Positions 9,501 to 16,048 of a stretch of 64,000 nt of DNA are shown here, piece by piece; the first letter of the stretch is position 1, and the number at the start of each line of letters is the position of its first letter. The stretch is from contig NZ_BOPA01000002.1 of NCBI RefSeq assembly GCF_016863515.1, positions 62,001 through 126,000 of the forward strand. The letters run 5' to 3'. Origin of the DNA: Micromonospora gifhornensis (GTDB lineage: Bacteria > Actinomycetota > Actinomycetes > Mycobacteriales > Micromonosporaceae). The notes below the pieces were generated by a model, which had not been told where the DNA came from, did no database searches, and saw nothing but the letters and a program-made list of their open reading frames with translations. The position numbers and the translations under genes were made by a program.

Positions 9501-10009
9501 ACAAGCCGGCCGGGCTGCGCAAGCGGGCGCAGTGGGAGCGGACGTGGGCGTTGCAGCGCCGGGAGGACGCCGGGGAGAAGGTCACCATCGAGGTGCCGCC
9601 GAAGTACAGCTCGCCAGACTTTGTACGGCCGTCGTACTGGAAGGCGCGCGGCAAGCTGGACGTGCCGAAGGAGCGCTTCATCTCGTACCCGGGAGCGGGC
9701 CGGGACAGCGACGGCAGCGAGCTGCTCGGCTGGGCCGGGTGGGACCACCTGGCGCAGGCCCAAGCCTTGGCCACCGTCTACCTGGACCGCAAGACGCAGG
9801 AGGTGTGGCCGGCGCACCGGCTACTGCCGCTGCTCGCGGGCCTGGCCGAGATTGAGCCGTGGCTACACCAGTGGCACTCCGGCGAGCATCCTGCCTTCCC
9901 CGGATCACCCGCCGAGTTCTTCACCGACTTCATCAATGCCGAGCTTGCCGCGCTCAGCTCCGACCGCTCGGCCCTGACCCTGCTGCGGGGCGTGCCGGAG
10001 TTGCCCTGA
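6518..10009 (+). CDS. pglX: PglX, BREX-2 adenine-specific DNA methyltransferase
   Basis: The 1163-residue product is the site-specific N6-adenine methyltransferase that marks host DNA in BREX. SAM-binding motif I is DPTCGSGHFLL (from residue 225), and the catalytic motif IV NPPY is at 360-363. Length and order match type 2 PglX. It starts at GTG after a TAGGA site. The segment from about 7740 to 8610 (residues ~407-697) differs from the rest. Hand counting gives about 53% G+C for 8281-8580 against about 73% for 9541-9600, and it uses codons such as ATA and TTA that are rare elsewhere here. This corresponds to the region after the catalytic motif where target recognition is expected, and suggests recombinational replacement. 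Confidence 0.95.
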   Translation: MIELKALQAQVKNLVEDLRGQVAETPGLRAELRQEYARAQAAERVGVSFETWLEDILDQAAVAWVLGCVFVRFCEDNELVNGLWIGGADPAAPAEQAVQHRQAYLIAHPKENDRHWLREAFRYLAGLRATGKIFDQHNPVWRFDISGPAAEDLSDFFRRGAGAESLRRDDLNTRFLGDLYQDLSAHAKKTYALLQTPEFVEEFILDRTFEPAVKEFGLAETSVIDPTCGSGHFLLGAFHRLLRKWQDREPGTDVRILAERALGQVTGVDINPFAVAIARFRLLIAATKACKLTKLERTPAFPVRVATGDSLLPWGDFSSRAQGDLFAAIEGREIFAYESEDADLLKEYLAENQYTVVVGNPPYITVSDPARNKLYRGLYDTCSGKYALTVPFAQRFFDLAVRGDHDGDGAGHVGQITGNGFMKREFGKKFINDYLASSVELTEVIDTSGAYIPHHGTPTVILIGRSRLVSPRYSRPIRTVLGIRGEPSKPEEAEEGAVWVDIKNQVDVPGYESEWISVTDCPRFQLATHPWSLSGGGAAGLLTSLESSGYRLRDELDSTVGPHTITGDDEVFVGGKRRPPTWLQQQPPVRPFITGDLVRDWVNTSEFVLWPYEGQQPLLALQPGPLFWPYRARLRAGLIFGQRREQRGMAWHEYAMLSWSRVAAERLIAFVCVSTHNHFMLNRDNSVLNRHAPVIKLPEGATEDDHLRLLGVLNSSTACFWLKQVSHNKGSQGVNEGFKSQEWERFYEFTGTKLQEFPLPSAYPLGRARELDGLAQRLSGLTPAAVAASGVPSRQRLAEAEAEYHSVRARMIALQEELDWEVYRLYGLIDEDLTCADPPELKLGERAFEIVLHTSGTQTEWFNRHGSKPIDRPRAEWPAEYRSLVERRIEVIGSNRHIGLIERPECKRRWSTDGWEKMQSVALRDWLLDRLEAPELWSGQPVPLSVAQLADRVSGDQDFRAVLELWVGHDNYDLTRALGELVADEHVPYLPAQRYKPAGLRKRAQWERTWALQRREDAGEKVTIEVPPKYSSPDFVRPSYWKARGKLDVPKERFISYPGAGRDSDGSELLGWAGWDHLAQAQALATVYLDRKTQEVWPAHRLLPLLAGLAEIEPWLHQWHSGEHPAFPGSPAEFFTDFINAELAALSSDRSALTLLRGVPELP

Positions 10010-10029
10010 GACCTGTATGCCGGGGGAGG

Positions 10030-11358
10030 TTATCCGGGGCGGCGTGACGTGCTCGTTGGCACGGCATAGCCGAGGGTGGTCAACGCCCGCCGAAAGTCCT
10101 GTTCTCGGTCGAAGGGCACGGCCAGGTGCCGGTCACCGATCAGCTGGCACAGCGACCGTAGCTTCCGGTCGTTGCTGATCAGCGCGGCCAGCGCCGCGTC
10201 CGCACACGCGATGAGGCGCACCTGCCCCAGGTCGGTGAGCCGCCCTGCCCGCTCGGCAACTTCATCGAACAGCGCCAGCAGCGCACCGGGCAGTTCGGTC
10301 TGCGCGGCCCGGTCCCGCAGAAATGCAGCGAACTCGTCCGGATGCCGTCCGGCATCGACGGCGGCGAGCAGACTCTCCCGGCTGACGGTCCAGACGTAGT
10401 CACCGGTGCGGCGGGTGTAGCTCTCCAGCACCAGCAACTCGGCCGGGGAAAGGCGTTCGACAGCCACGACATCGAGGTTGGGCAGGACCTTCACCGTACG
10501 CCCGGGTGCCTCCGGCTCCGGCGGGGCGTACGACCTGCGTACACCGAGCACGTAGGCACCGAGGTCGTTGAGGCGGATCGCCCGCAGCCCGTCGTATCGG
10601 CTGAGGGCGTCGAGAGAGTCGGCACCCCAGTTTTCGTGATAGTCGTCGCGGACACCGCCCGGCTCGTCGTAGGCGACGTCGATCAAGCCCAGCGTCGCCG
10701 CGTACTCGAAGAGCACCGCCAGGGTGTAGCGGCCCTCCAGCAACTCCCATTCGCCGAACCCGGCGTAGCCGAGGCTGCCGTACTGCGGATCCTCTAGGTA
10801 CAGCTTCCAGAGTGCCCGCTCGCTGCGCACCACCCGCGGTGACCAGGCGGTCTGCTTCATCTGTGCGAAGAGATCGTCCACGTCGACCCACTCGCCGACT
10901 GGCTGAGCGGTGAGCGCCTCGGACACCTTCTGCCGCCGCGCCTTCGGCGCGGTGAGCACATTGGCGGCGCGCTGCCCCTTGATGTTCTCGACCCGACTGA
11001 ACTCGTCGATCAGACCCTTGGTCAGCCACGACCGCCAGAGCGCCTGCACGACTGCGGCGGCCGGCTTGCCGAGGGCGGCCCGGCCCTTCGCGGTCAGTTG
11101 CAGCTTCCCGCTGCTGATGTCGGCGAGACCGCCCGCCTGCACCAGCAGCGGCCAGGCGAACGCGGCGATCGGCTCGTCCGGATAGAAGTCACCCGAGGAC
11201 AGTGTCCTGGCCACCTCGACCACGGTGGCCGCCGCCGGCCGCCGCGTTTTCTCGCTGCACCGCAGCCGCCCGGAGTCACACAGGCGCAGCACCGCGTGTA
11301 CGTCCTCGGCCGCGTACCGCTCGGTCCGGCGTACGAACCCGGCCACCTGCTCGGCCAC
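10030..11358 (-). CDS. Orphan helicase-associated (XPB/Ssl2 C-terminal-like) domain protein
   Basis: The 442-residue protein lacks any helicase motor: no Walker A or DExH box is visible. Its last ~160 residues (VLPNLDVVAVERLSPAEL... to the terminal LGYAVP) match the pattern of the Helicase_C_3 / XPB-Ssl2 helicase-associated domain, usually found beside a helicase core. The N-terminal half looks like winged-helix repeats (TVVEVARTLSSG, KGRAALGKPAAAV). I start it at GTG 11358 because GGGAGGCG lies 7 bp upstream; GTG 11373 is possible. It is convergent with pglX (20 bp between stops) and lies 33 bp downstream of the HTH gene at 11392, so the two minus-strand genes probably form an operon. It could be a DNA-binding accessory of the island; the function is not known. 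Confidence 0.72.
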   Translation of the reverse strand: MAEQVAGFVRRTERYAAEDVHAVLRLCDSGRLRCSEKTRRPAAATVVEVARTLSSGDFYPDEPIAAFAWPLLVQAGGLADISSGKLQLTAKGRAALGKPAAAVVQALWRSWLTKGLIDEFSRVENIKGQRAANVLTAPKARRQKVSEALTAQPVGEWVDVDDLFAQMKQTAWSPRVVRSERALWKLYLEDPQYGSLGYAGFGEWELLEGRYTLAVLFEYAATLGLIDVAYDEPGGVRDDYHENWGADSLDALSRYDGLRAIRLNDLGAYVLGVRRSYAPPEPEAPGRTVKVLPNLDVVAVERLSPAELLVLESYTRRTGDYVWTVSRESLLAAVDAGRHPDEFAAFLRDRAAQTELPGALLALFDEVAERAGRLTDLGQVRLIACADAALAALISNDRKLRSLCQLIGDRHLAVPFDREQDFRRALTTLGYAVPTSTSRRPG

Positions 11359-11391
11359 GCGTGCGCCTCCCACCTCGTTCGATGATTGTCC

Positions 11392-12108
11392 TCAAAGCAT
11401 TGTCGGGACGATCGTGAAGTGGTAGTTGTCACGGCCGACCGTCCGGTCGAGGGTACGCATGATTCGCTCGGGGTTGTCGTGTGGGCCCTGCTGGAAGTAG
11501 GGCTTGCCGTTGAGGCCGAAGGTGATACGGCTCGGCGGTTCCCAGGCGCCGAGGTGCGGGGCGGCGCTGTAGAAGTCACGATGCGGCTCGAAGCCGAGGC
11601 TGTGGGCGTAGTCCACCGCGCCGAAGACCAGGTGCCGGGCGAGATCGAGGGGCGTCTGAAGCGGCTCGGCGTCGTAAGCGGAGAAGAACTCCGCCACAGT
11701 GCCCGTCATCTCCTCCGGAGCGCTGGTTACCGGCGGCAGGGCGTTCTTCACCCCGAGACAGTAGGTGTCGACCAGGAAGCCGCAGGTGGTCACGCCACCG
11801 TTCTCGGCACGAGCGACCATGACGCTGACCAGCCCGGCACCCATCGCCATCTCGGGCAGCTCCTTGTCGTCCACCCAGTCGGTCGGCCGATCGGTGATGC
11901 TCAACCCGTTGCTCCACTGTCGGCTGATCCAGCATCCCAGCAGCGGCAACTCCGACGGGTGAACGCGCGCCGGTCGTACGACGTCGACCCCACGGACCAG
12001 CCGGGTCACCACCGCGCGGGTCACACCTAGCTCCCGGGCGATCTGCTTCGGCGTCTGACCGGCGGACCGCAGCGCCTGCGCCCGCTCCTTCAACTCCTTC
12101 GATTCCAC
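11392..12108 (-). CDS. HTH-domain protein of unknown function
   Basis: The 238-residue protein opens with a clear helix-turn-helix (residues ~5-40: KERAQALRSAGQTPKQIARE then LGVTRAVVTRLV). The remainder is a conserved-looking globular domain with two Cys and the signature GFLVDTYCLGVKNA. Further on, it has LVFGAVDYAHSLGF and a C-terminal ITFGLNGKPYFQQGPHDNPERI. I recognise this domain as occurring in actinobacterial hypothetical proteins but cannot assign an activity. It starts at GTG with only a weak ribosome site. It precedes the helicase-associated gene in a likely two-gene transcript running against pglX. It may be a DNA-binding regulator or a DNA-targeted effector. Confidence 0.68.
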   Translation of the reverse strand: MESKELKERAQALRSAGQTPKQIARELGVTRAVVTRLVRGVDVVRPARVHPSELPLLGCWISRQWSNGLSITDRPTDWVDDKELPEMAMGAGLVSVMVARAENGGVTTCGFLVDTYCLGVKNALPPVTSAPEEMTGTVAEFFSAYDAEPLQTPLDLARHLVFGAVDYAHSLGFEPHRDFYSAAPHLGAWEPPSRITFGLNGKPYFQQGPHDNPERIMRTLDRTVGRDNYHFTIVPTML

Positions 12109-12180
12109 GCGGGCTATCGTGGTGCCACCTTGCTCATCGTCAAAGCCGCCACGCGGAACCTGATGCCGGTGTTCCGGGCG

Positions 12181-12828
12181 TCAGATTCTGGAGCGGTAGC
12201 CCCTGATGGTGTCGGTGCAGGTGCGGAGCAGATCGGGCGAGTCAAGCACGAGGTTCCGAGCCGTGGTGAGGGCGTCCTCAAGGCCGCCCACCACATCCGG
12301 CCGCCCCCCGGCCAGTACAGCGTTGAGCTCGTTCTGACTCGCCCACATCGTGCGATGAAGCTTGGCAAGCTGCCGCGACGCCCGATTGAGCTGAGCCATC
12401 ACATTGTCCAGCCCGCCGATCACCTGCCCGGCAATGCTGGCCGAGCTGCCCTGTGCGCGTGCCACGGAAACGACTCCGGTTCCGCCGCTGCTGCCCGTGC
12501 GCCGCCTCGGCCGGTGGCGAGATCCGTCCGCCGGTGCGGAGGATTTTCTCTGCTCGTGTCGCTCGCGGAAGTGGTCGATGCCGGCAACGACGAACGCCTT
12601 GCCCTGCGAGCCGACCATGCCGCCGATGATCGCTCCGCCAGTGGAGGCGACGGCAGGCGACACCGGCAACCCGTACTTGGCGCTGCCGAGGCCGACCAGC
12701 ATGCCGACGCCAGCGCCGCCCCACTCGACCAGCTTCCCGAGCGCCTCCTTGGCGCTCTCGTACTTCAACCGCCGCGCGAACGGCCGCTCAACCTGCTTTT
12801 TGCGGCGGTTCTCCTTACGCCAGCCCAT
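12181..12828 (-). CDS. Gly-rich, possibly membrane-inserting protein; third gene of unknown cassette
   Basis: This 215-residue protein has a strongly basic N-terminus (MGWRKENRRKKQ). A glycine/alanine-rich stretch at about residues 35-85 contains two weakly hydrophobic segments (GGAGVGMLVGLGSAKYG and GGAIIGGMVGSQGKAFVVAG), the sort seen in small membrane-inserting or glycine-zipper proteins. The C-terminal third is helical and polar. The start at 12828 is supported by a TGATG overlap with the stop of the preceding gene, which indicates translational coupling. No known family was recognised. It is the last gene of a three-gene minus-strand cassette (13740 to 12181) inside the BREX island. The glycine-zipper character makes a membrane effector conceivable, but that is inference. 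Confidence 0.62.
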   Translation of the reverse strand: MGWRKENRRKKQVERPFARRLKYESAKEALGKLVEWGGAGVGMLVGLGSAKYGLPVSPAVASTGGAIIGGMVGSQGKAFVVAGIDHFRERHEQRKSSAPADGSRHRPRRRTGSSGGTGVVSVARAQGSSASIAGQVIGGLDNVMAQLNRASRQLAKLHRTMWASQNELNAVLAGGRPDVVGGLEDALTTARNLVLDSPDLLRTCTDTIRGYRSRI

Positions 12829-13463
12829 CAGGCTGAGATCGGGTCCAGGTAGCCGCAGCTGACGGCTATGAGCAGGGGCAGATGAACGGCGATGTCGTGA
12901 GCTACCTCGCCAGGGGTGCTGTCCGACGGCTCGTCGCCCTCCGCAACGTTCTCCGAGTCGTCGGCATAGAGCACGCACGCCTGCCATAGATTCGGATCGC
13001 GCCAGGAGAACGACCAGAGGCCGTATACGTCGACCGGTACGGCGACCTTGGGTTGGCCGGCGTGGCCGATGCGGTGGAGATGGGGTTCCTCGGGGGTGGA
13101 GCCGAGGCCCTCACCGAGGGGAAGGAGTTTGTGGCGGCGGAAGACCGGCTCTAGGTTGCCGTCGGTGTCGAACTCTACGAGGAGGCCGCGAGCGATCAGG
13201 CTGTCGACCAGCCGGGCGGCCTGGGGTTCCGGCTTTGGTGCGGTTTCCAGCAGCTGGATCAGAGACTCGCGGTTGGCTTCGAGTTTGGCGTGCCGCTCGG
13301 CGTCCACGAAAGCGGCTGCCCAGACAGCCGCTTCGGTTTCGGTCAGCTCGATCAAGTCGTCGCCGAGGTGGATTTCGTAGCACTCGGGGATCGGGTCCGG
13401 CGGACGGACGTAGCGGTAGCGCGGGCCCATGGACAGGCCGACGGGAACGATGACGCGTGGCAT
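12828..13463 (-). CDS. Unknown protein with winged-helix/PqqD-like N-terminal pattern
   Basis: The 211-residue product begins MPRVIVPVGLSMGPRY at an ATG preceded by AAGAGG. Residues ~30-110 read like a small winged-helix or PqqD-like module: DDLIELTETEAAVWAAAF, then helices, then LVDSLIARGLLVEFD. The C-terminal half (VYGLWSFSWRDPNLWQAC...) is Trp-rich and ends with a hydrophobic patch (VHLPLLIAVSCG). I do not recognise a family. It overlaps the next gene by one base (TGATG). The 86-aa helical protein gene starts just upstream with a 16-bp gap, so three small genes are probably co-transcribed. The similarity to PqqD-like peptide-binding folds is only by eye. Confidence 0.6.
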   Translation of the reverse strand: MPRVIVPVGLSMGPRYRYVRPPDPIPECYEIHLGDDLIELTETEAAVWAAAFVDAERHAKLEANRESLIQLLETAPKPEPQAARLVDSLIARGLLVEFDTDGNLEPVFRRHKLLPLGEGLGSTPEEPHLHRIGHAGQPKVAVPVDVYGLWSFSWRDPNLWQACVLYADDSENVAEGDEPSDSTPGEVAHDIAVHLPLLIAVSCGYLDPISA

Positions 13464-13479
13464 GGGAACCTCTTGGGTG

Positions 13480-13740
13480 TCAGAAGCTGGCGGCGTATCG
13501 CCTGGTGGTTTCGACCGCGCCCAGCGCGAGCTGGGATGCCTCGTTGAGCTTGGTCTTGACCTGCTCAATCTGACTGATCGCCTGGCCGACAGCCGGGTGG
13601 CTGGTGCCGGCGGTAACGGCCTGCAACAGCGCGAGGCTCTGCTCCAACGAGTCATGCACAGCGCGAAGCTGTACGACGCTCTGCTGCGTCTGTTGGCCGA
13701 ACCGATTGATGCCAGCCTTGATTTCCTCAATCGACGCCAC
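13480..13740 (-). CDS. Small all-helical protein (DUF6244-like?)
   Basis: The 86-residue protein begins at GTG 13740, chosen because GGGGAGGAG lies 8 bp upstream; the frame is open to 13797 without a ribosome site. It is predicted to be almost entirely helical with heptad-like spacing (SIEEIKAGINRFGQQTQQSV ... HDSLEQSLALLQAV ... QISQIEQVKTKLNEAS). Such small coiled proteins of the DUF6244 type are common in Micromonospora, often in front of larger partners; the assignment is tentative. It is the first gene of the three-gene cassette running to 12181. Confidence 0.6.
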   Translation of the reverse strand: MASIEEIKAGINRFGQQTQQSVVQLRAVHDSLEQSLALLQAVTAGTSHPAVGQAISQIEQVKTKLNEASQLALGAVETTRRYAASF

Positions 13741-13979
13741 CGCGACGACTCCTCCCCGTGGGCATCGAACACGTCCGCAGCGACCGTACCGAATCATGTA
13801 CGGTCCGTCAGCCCCCGATCGCTCATCGGTCAGCGGGTGGGCGGAGGATGCGCTTGGTGGCGGCTGATCTCTTCCACAGTCGCCGTCCTCTCAACGCTTG
13901 TCCACTGCTTCCAACAAGGCTGCGCGGGGTCCCCTGTCACGCTCGATTGGTTGAGGGCGCAGGTCTGCTCGCCGCATCG

Positions 13980-13996
13980 GCGGGTCGTCGACCCGC
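13980..13996. repeat. Near-perfect palindrome downstream of DUF397 gene
   Basis: GCGGGTCG and CGACCCGC, 8-bp arms separated by one base, lie 10 bp beyond the DUF397 stop on the minus strand. With essentially no loop it is more like a protein-binding palindrome than a classical terminator; either is possible. Confidence 0.4.
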
Positions 13997-14006
13997 GCCC
14001 ACCGAC

Positions 14007-14207
14007 TCAGACGTCGAAGGTCTCCCGCTTCACGCCCACCACGAAGGCGGTCCAGGCTGCCGGGCTGATCGCGAGAACTGGCCCGTTAGGGTCCTTGCTG
14101 TCTCGCAGCCCGACAACGCCGGGCAGGTTATCGGCGACCTCGACACAGTTGCCGCCGTTGTTGCTGCGGCTGGACTTGCGCCACACCGCACCGATCAACT
14201 CAGACAC
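14007..14207 (-). CDS. DUF397 protein (partner of XRE regulator)
   Basis: This 66-residue protein is a textbook DUF397 member: WRKSSRSNNGGNCVEVA, then GVVGLRDSKDPNGPVLAISPAAWTAF. DUF397 genes are typically paired with Scr1/DUF5753-type XRE regulators in actinomycetes, where the small protein is thought to act with or be antagonised by the regulator. The gene starts with GTG 14207 inside the 3' end of the regulator (8-bp overlap), with AAGGAG upstream, so the pair is coupled. Confidence 0.9.
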   Translation of the reverse strand: MSELIGAVWRKSSRSNNGGNCVEVADNLPGVVGLRDSKDPNGPVLAISPAAWTAFVVGVKRETFDV

Positions 14208-15078
14208 GAGAGTACTCCTTAGCGATCTGCTGGATCAGGCTCAAGGATCTTGACTCGTTCAGGGCTCTACTCGCCATGTCGGCCCAGATCGTGTTGTAGG
14301 CAGCCGTCTCGTGAGGCTTGTCGAGGTAGATCGCTCCGGTCGCGGCATCGAGGTACGCAACAGGCGGCTCGACCTCCCGGCCATGAGTGTCCCGGGGAAA
14401 CTCCAGGAGCGAGAAGGCTCCGGCCATCGCGCCCGCGTGCAGCCCGGCAGAAAAATCTAGAACTTGGACGGTCACGTTCGGTAGCTCCGCAGCTTTCGCG
14501 ATGTGGTGAAGTTGCGCAGCCATGATCGTCGCGTTGCCCACGGGGCGACGCAACACGGCCTCGTTGATTATCACGCTGAGTTGCGGAGGGGAGAAGCGCG
14601 TGAGGAGTGCTTGCCGGTCGACGCGGAGTTGGATGGCACGCTGCTGCTCTTGCTCGTCGGCAGCATCAATCGCACCGCCCGGCATCTTGAAGACCTGCTC
14701 GGCGTAGGCGCGGCTCTGAAGCAGGCCGGGTACCAGTTCGGCTTCGTACTGGCGGATAGTGGAAGCCGCTGCTTCGAGACCAACGTAGAGCTGGAACCAG
14801 CGTGGCAGGCCAGCGCCGATGTAGTCATGCCACCAGTTCTTGTTTTCACGCGTCGCCGCCGTCAGCGCGAGCAGTAGTTCCCGCTCGTCATCGGAGGCGC
14901 CGTACAGGTCGAGCATCTGCTGTACGTCAGCCTGGCGGAAGCGGACGTGTTCGGCGCCGTTCTCGATCCGATGCAACGTGGCCCGTGCTCGATCCAACCG
15001 CTCCGCAGCCTGCTCCATCGTGAGCCCTGCTGCCTTGCGCAGTGACTCGAACTTGCGTCCGATCTGACGCCTCAGCAT
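14200..15078 (-). CDS. Scr1-type XRE transcriptional regulator (HTH_31 + DUF5753)
   Basis: The 292-residue protein has an N-terminal XRE helix-turn-helix (residues ~1-60: IGRKFESLRKAAGLTMEQAA then ERLDRARATLHRIENG). The DUF5753 ligand-binding-like domain follows (LEAAASTIRQYEAELVPGLLQ then SRAYAEQVF, and later VQVLDFSAGLHAGAMAGAFS). I start at ATG 15078 with an AGGA site. It overlaps the DUF397 gene downstream. These regulators are multi-copy in Micromonospora and Streptomyces and often act in development; here the pair sits in the island and may control neighbouring cargo. The AT-rich region upstream (15160-15260) contains a small inverted repeat that could be its operator. Confidence 0.88.
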   Translation of the reverse strand: MLRRQIGRKFESLRKAAGLTMEQAAERLDRARATLHRIENGAEHVRFRQADVQQMLDLYGASDDERELLLALTAATRENKNWWHDYIGAGLPRWFQLYVGLEAAASTIRQYEAELVPGLLQSRAYAEQVFKMPGGAIDAADEQEQQRAIQLRVDRQALLTRFSPPQLSVIINEAVLRRPVGNATIMAAQLHHIAKAAELPNVTVQVLDFSAGLHAGAMAGAFSLLEFPRDTHGREVEPPVAYLDAATGAIYLDKPHETAAYNTIWADMASRALNESRSLSLIQQIAKEYSRV

Positions 15079-15446
15079 CGTCGATCCTGCTACTGACTGT
15101 GACAACTGTCCGTCCTTTGCTGGTTCGGCTGGTTTGGCTGGTTCGACATTCTTCTGTCCAATTGAAGCTGCCGAGTGTCTCAGAATCAATAGACACGTCA
15201 CGAACAGTAAACCTCTATAGCAAGATCTCTGATCAAGAGACGCTATTGCGACATTGCAATTGAATGCTTGCAGTGCTTGACTCTGTTTGCGGCCACTGTG
15301 GAACTGCTGCTCAGCGGCCATGTCTGCCCTGTTGCCGTACTGCCGAGGAGGGCTGCGGTGGCAGGTGCCGGGCGGGTCCGTCGGTGCGCGGCGGGCCGAC
15401 GGACCCGCCATCCACATCGCCTACGCCAAGGAGAGCGAGGTCTGTC
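15079..15446. promoter_or_regulatory. Divergent intergenic region between XRE regulator and DivIVA operon
   Basis: This 368-bp non-coding stretch separates divergent genes. Bases ~15160-15265 are markedly AT-rich for this genome and contain the inverted repeat TCTCT-GATCA-AGAGA at 15226-15240, a candidate operator for the XRE regulator. No exact sigma-factor consensus could be fixed by eye. I see no convincing small gene in it. Confidence 0.45.
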
Positions 15447-15791
15447 ATGCGCATCCCATTCCGGCGGCGCGCCGGTCGGCACGGCAACCAGCGTGACGAG
15501 CGGCATCACACCGGCACCTGCTACCGCTCGACCAGCTATCGGCCGTTGCGGCCGTGGCAGGTGCGGGATCGCCGGTTCCGGCTGGGGCGGCGCGGCTACG
15601 ACCCGGCGGAGGTCGCCGAGTTCCTCGACCGGGTGGCCGGTGACCTGGAGGCTGCCTACCGGCAGGTGGCCGTGGCCGATCGGGAGGCGGCTCGGGTCCG
15701 GGAGGCGCTGCGCCGGTGGCAGTCCGAGCAGGCGCAGGCGCGGCAGGCAAGTCTCCACCAGCGGCCGGCGAACCAGGGACACCACCGGTGA
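15447..15791 (+). CDS. DivIVA-domain small protein
   Basis: The 114-residue protein has a basic N-terminus (MRIPFRRRAGRHG) and a DivIVA N-terminal motif at about residues 50-85: RFRLGRRGYDPAEVAEFLDR followed by a coiled coil (VAGDLEAAYRQVAVADREAA). It is far shorter than Wag31/DivIVA, keeping only the lipid-binding/dimerisation start and one short coil. GAGCGAGG precedes the ATG. The stop overlaps the GTG of the next gene (GTGA), and that gene in turn overlaps the third by ATGA, so these three form one coupled operon. DivIVA-type modules target membranes of negative curvature (family knowledge); its role in this operon is unknown. Confidence 0.75.
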   Translation: MRIPFRRRAGRHGNQRDERHHTGTCYRSTSYRPLRPWQVRDRRFRLGRRGYDPAEVAEFLDRVAGDLEAAYRQVAVADREAARVREALRRWQSEQAQARQASLHQRPANQGHHR

Positions 15792-16048
15792 GCGGGCGGT
15801 GGGTCGTACACCTGCCGGTCACCGCGTCCGACCTGCTCGCGGCGCAGCGGATGGCCCGGGTGGTGGCCCGGTGGGCGTCGGTGCTGCCGCAGGCCGACCC
15901 GGGGGAGGCCACCGTGTCGGCAGAAGACCAGCAGGGCGTACGCCATCGGGTCTTCTGTGACCTGCGGTTGCCCACCGGCGGGCGGTGCCTGCTGCGGGCC
16001 GACCACGACGGCGCGTGCGCCCGCCGGCTGGGAGATGGTCGCCGATGA
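15788..16048 (+). CDS. Unknown 86-aa protein, middle gene of DivIVA/zinc-module operon
   Basis: The 86-residue protein begins at GTG 15788 (VSGRWVVHLPVTASDLLAAQ) overlapping the DivIVA stop by GTGA, and ends overlapping the next gene by ATGA. It contains three Cys near the C-terminus (FCDLRLPTGGRCLLRADHDG then ACARR), a spacing that could bind a metal together with His. No family recognised. The double coupling implies a fixed stoichiometry with its neighbours. Confidence 0.62.
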   Translation: MSGRWVVHLPVTASDLLAAQRMARVVARWASVLPQADPGEATVSAEDQQGVRHRVFCDLRLPTGGRCLLRADHDGACARRLGDGRR

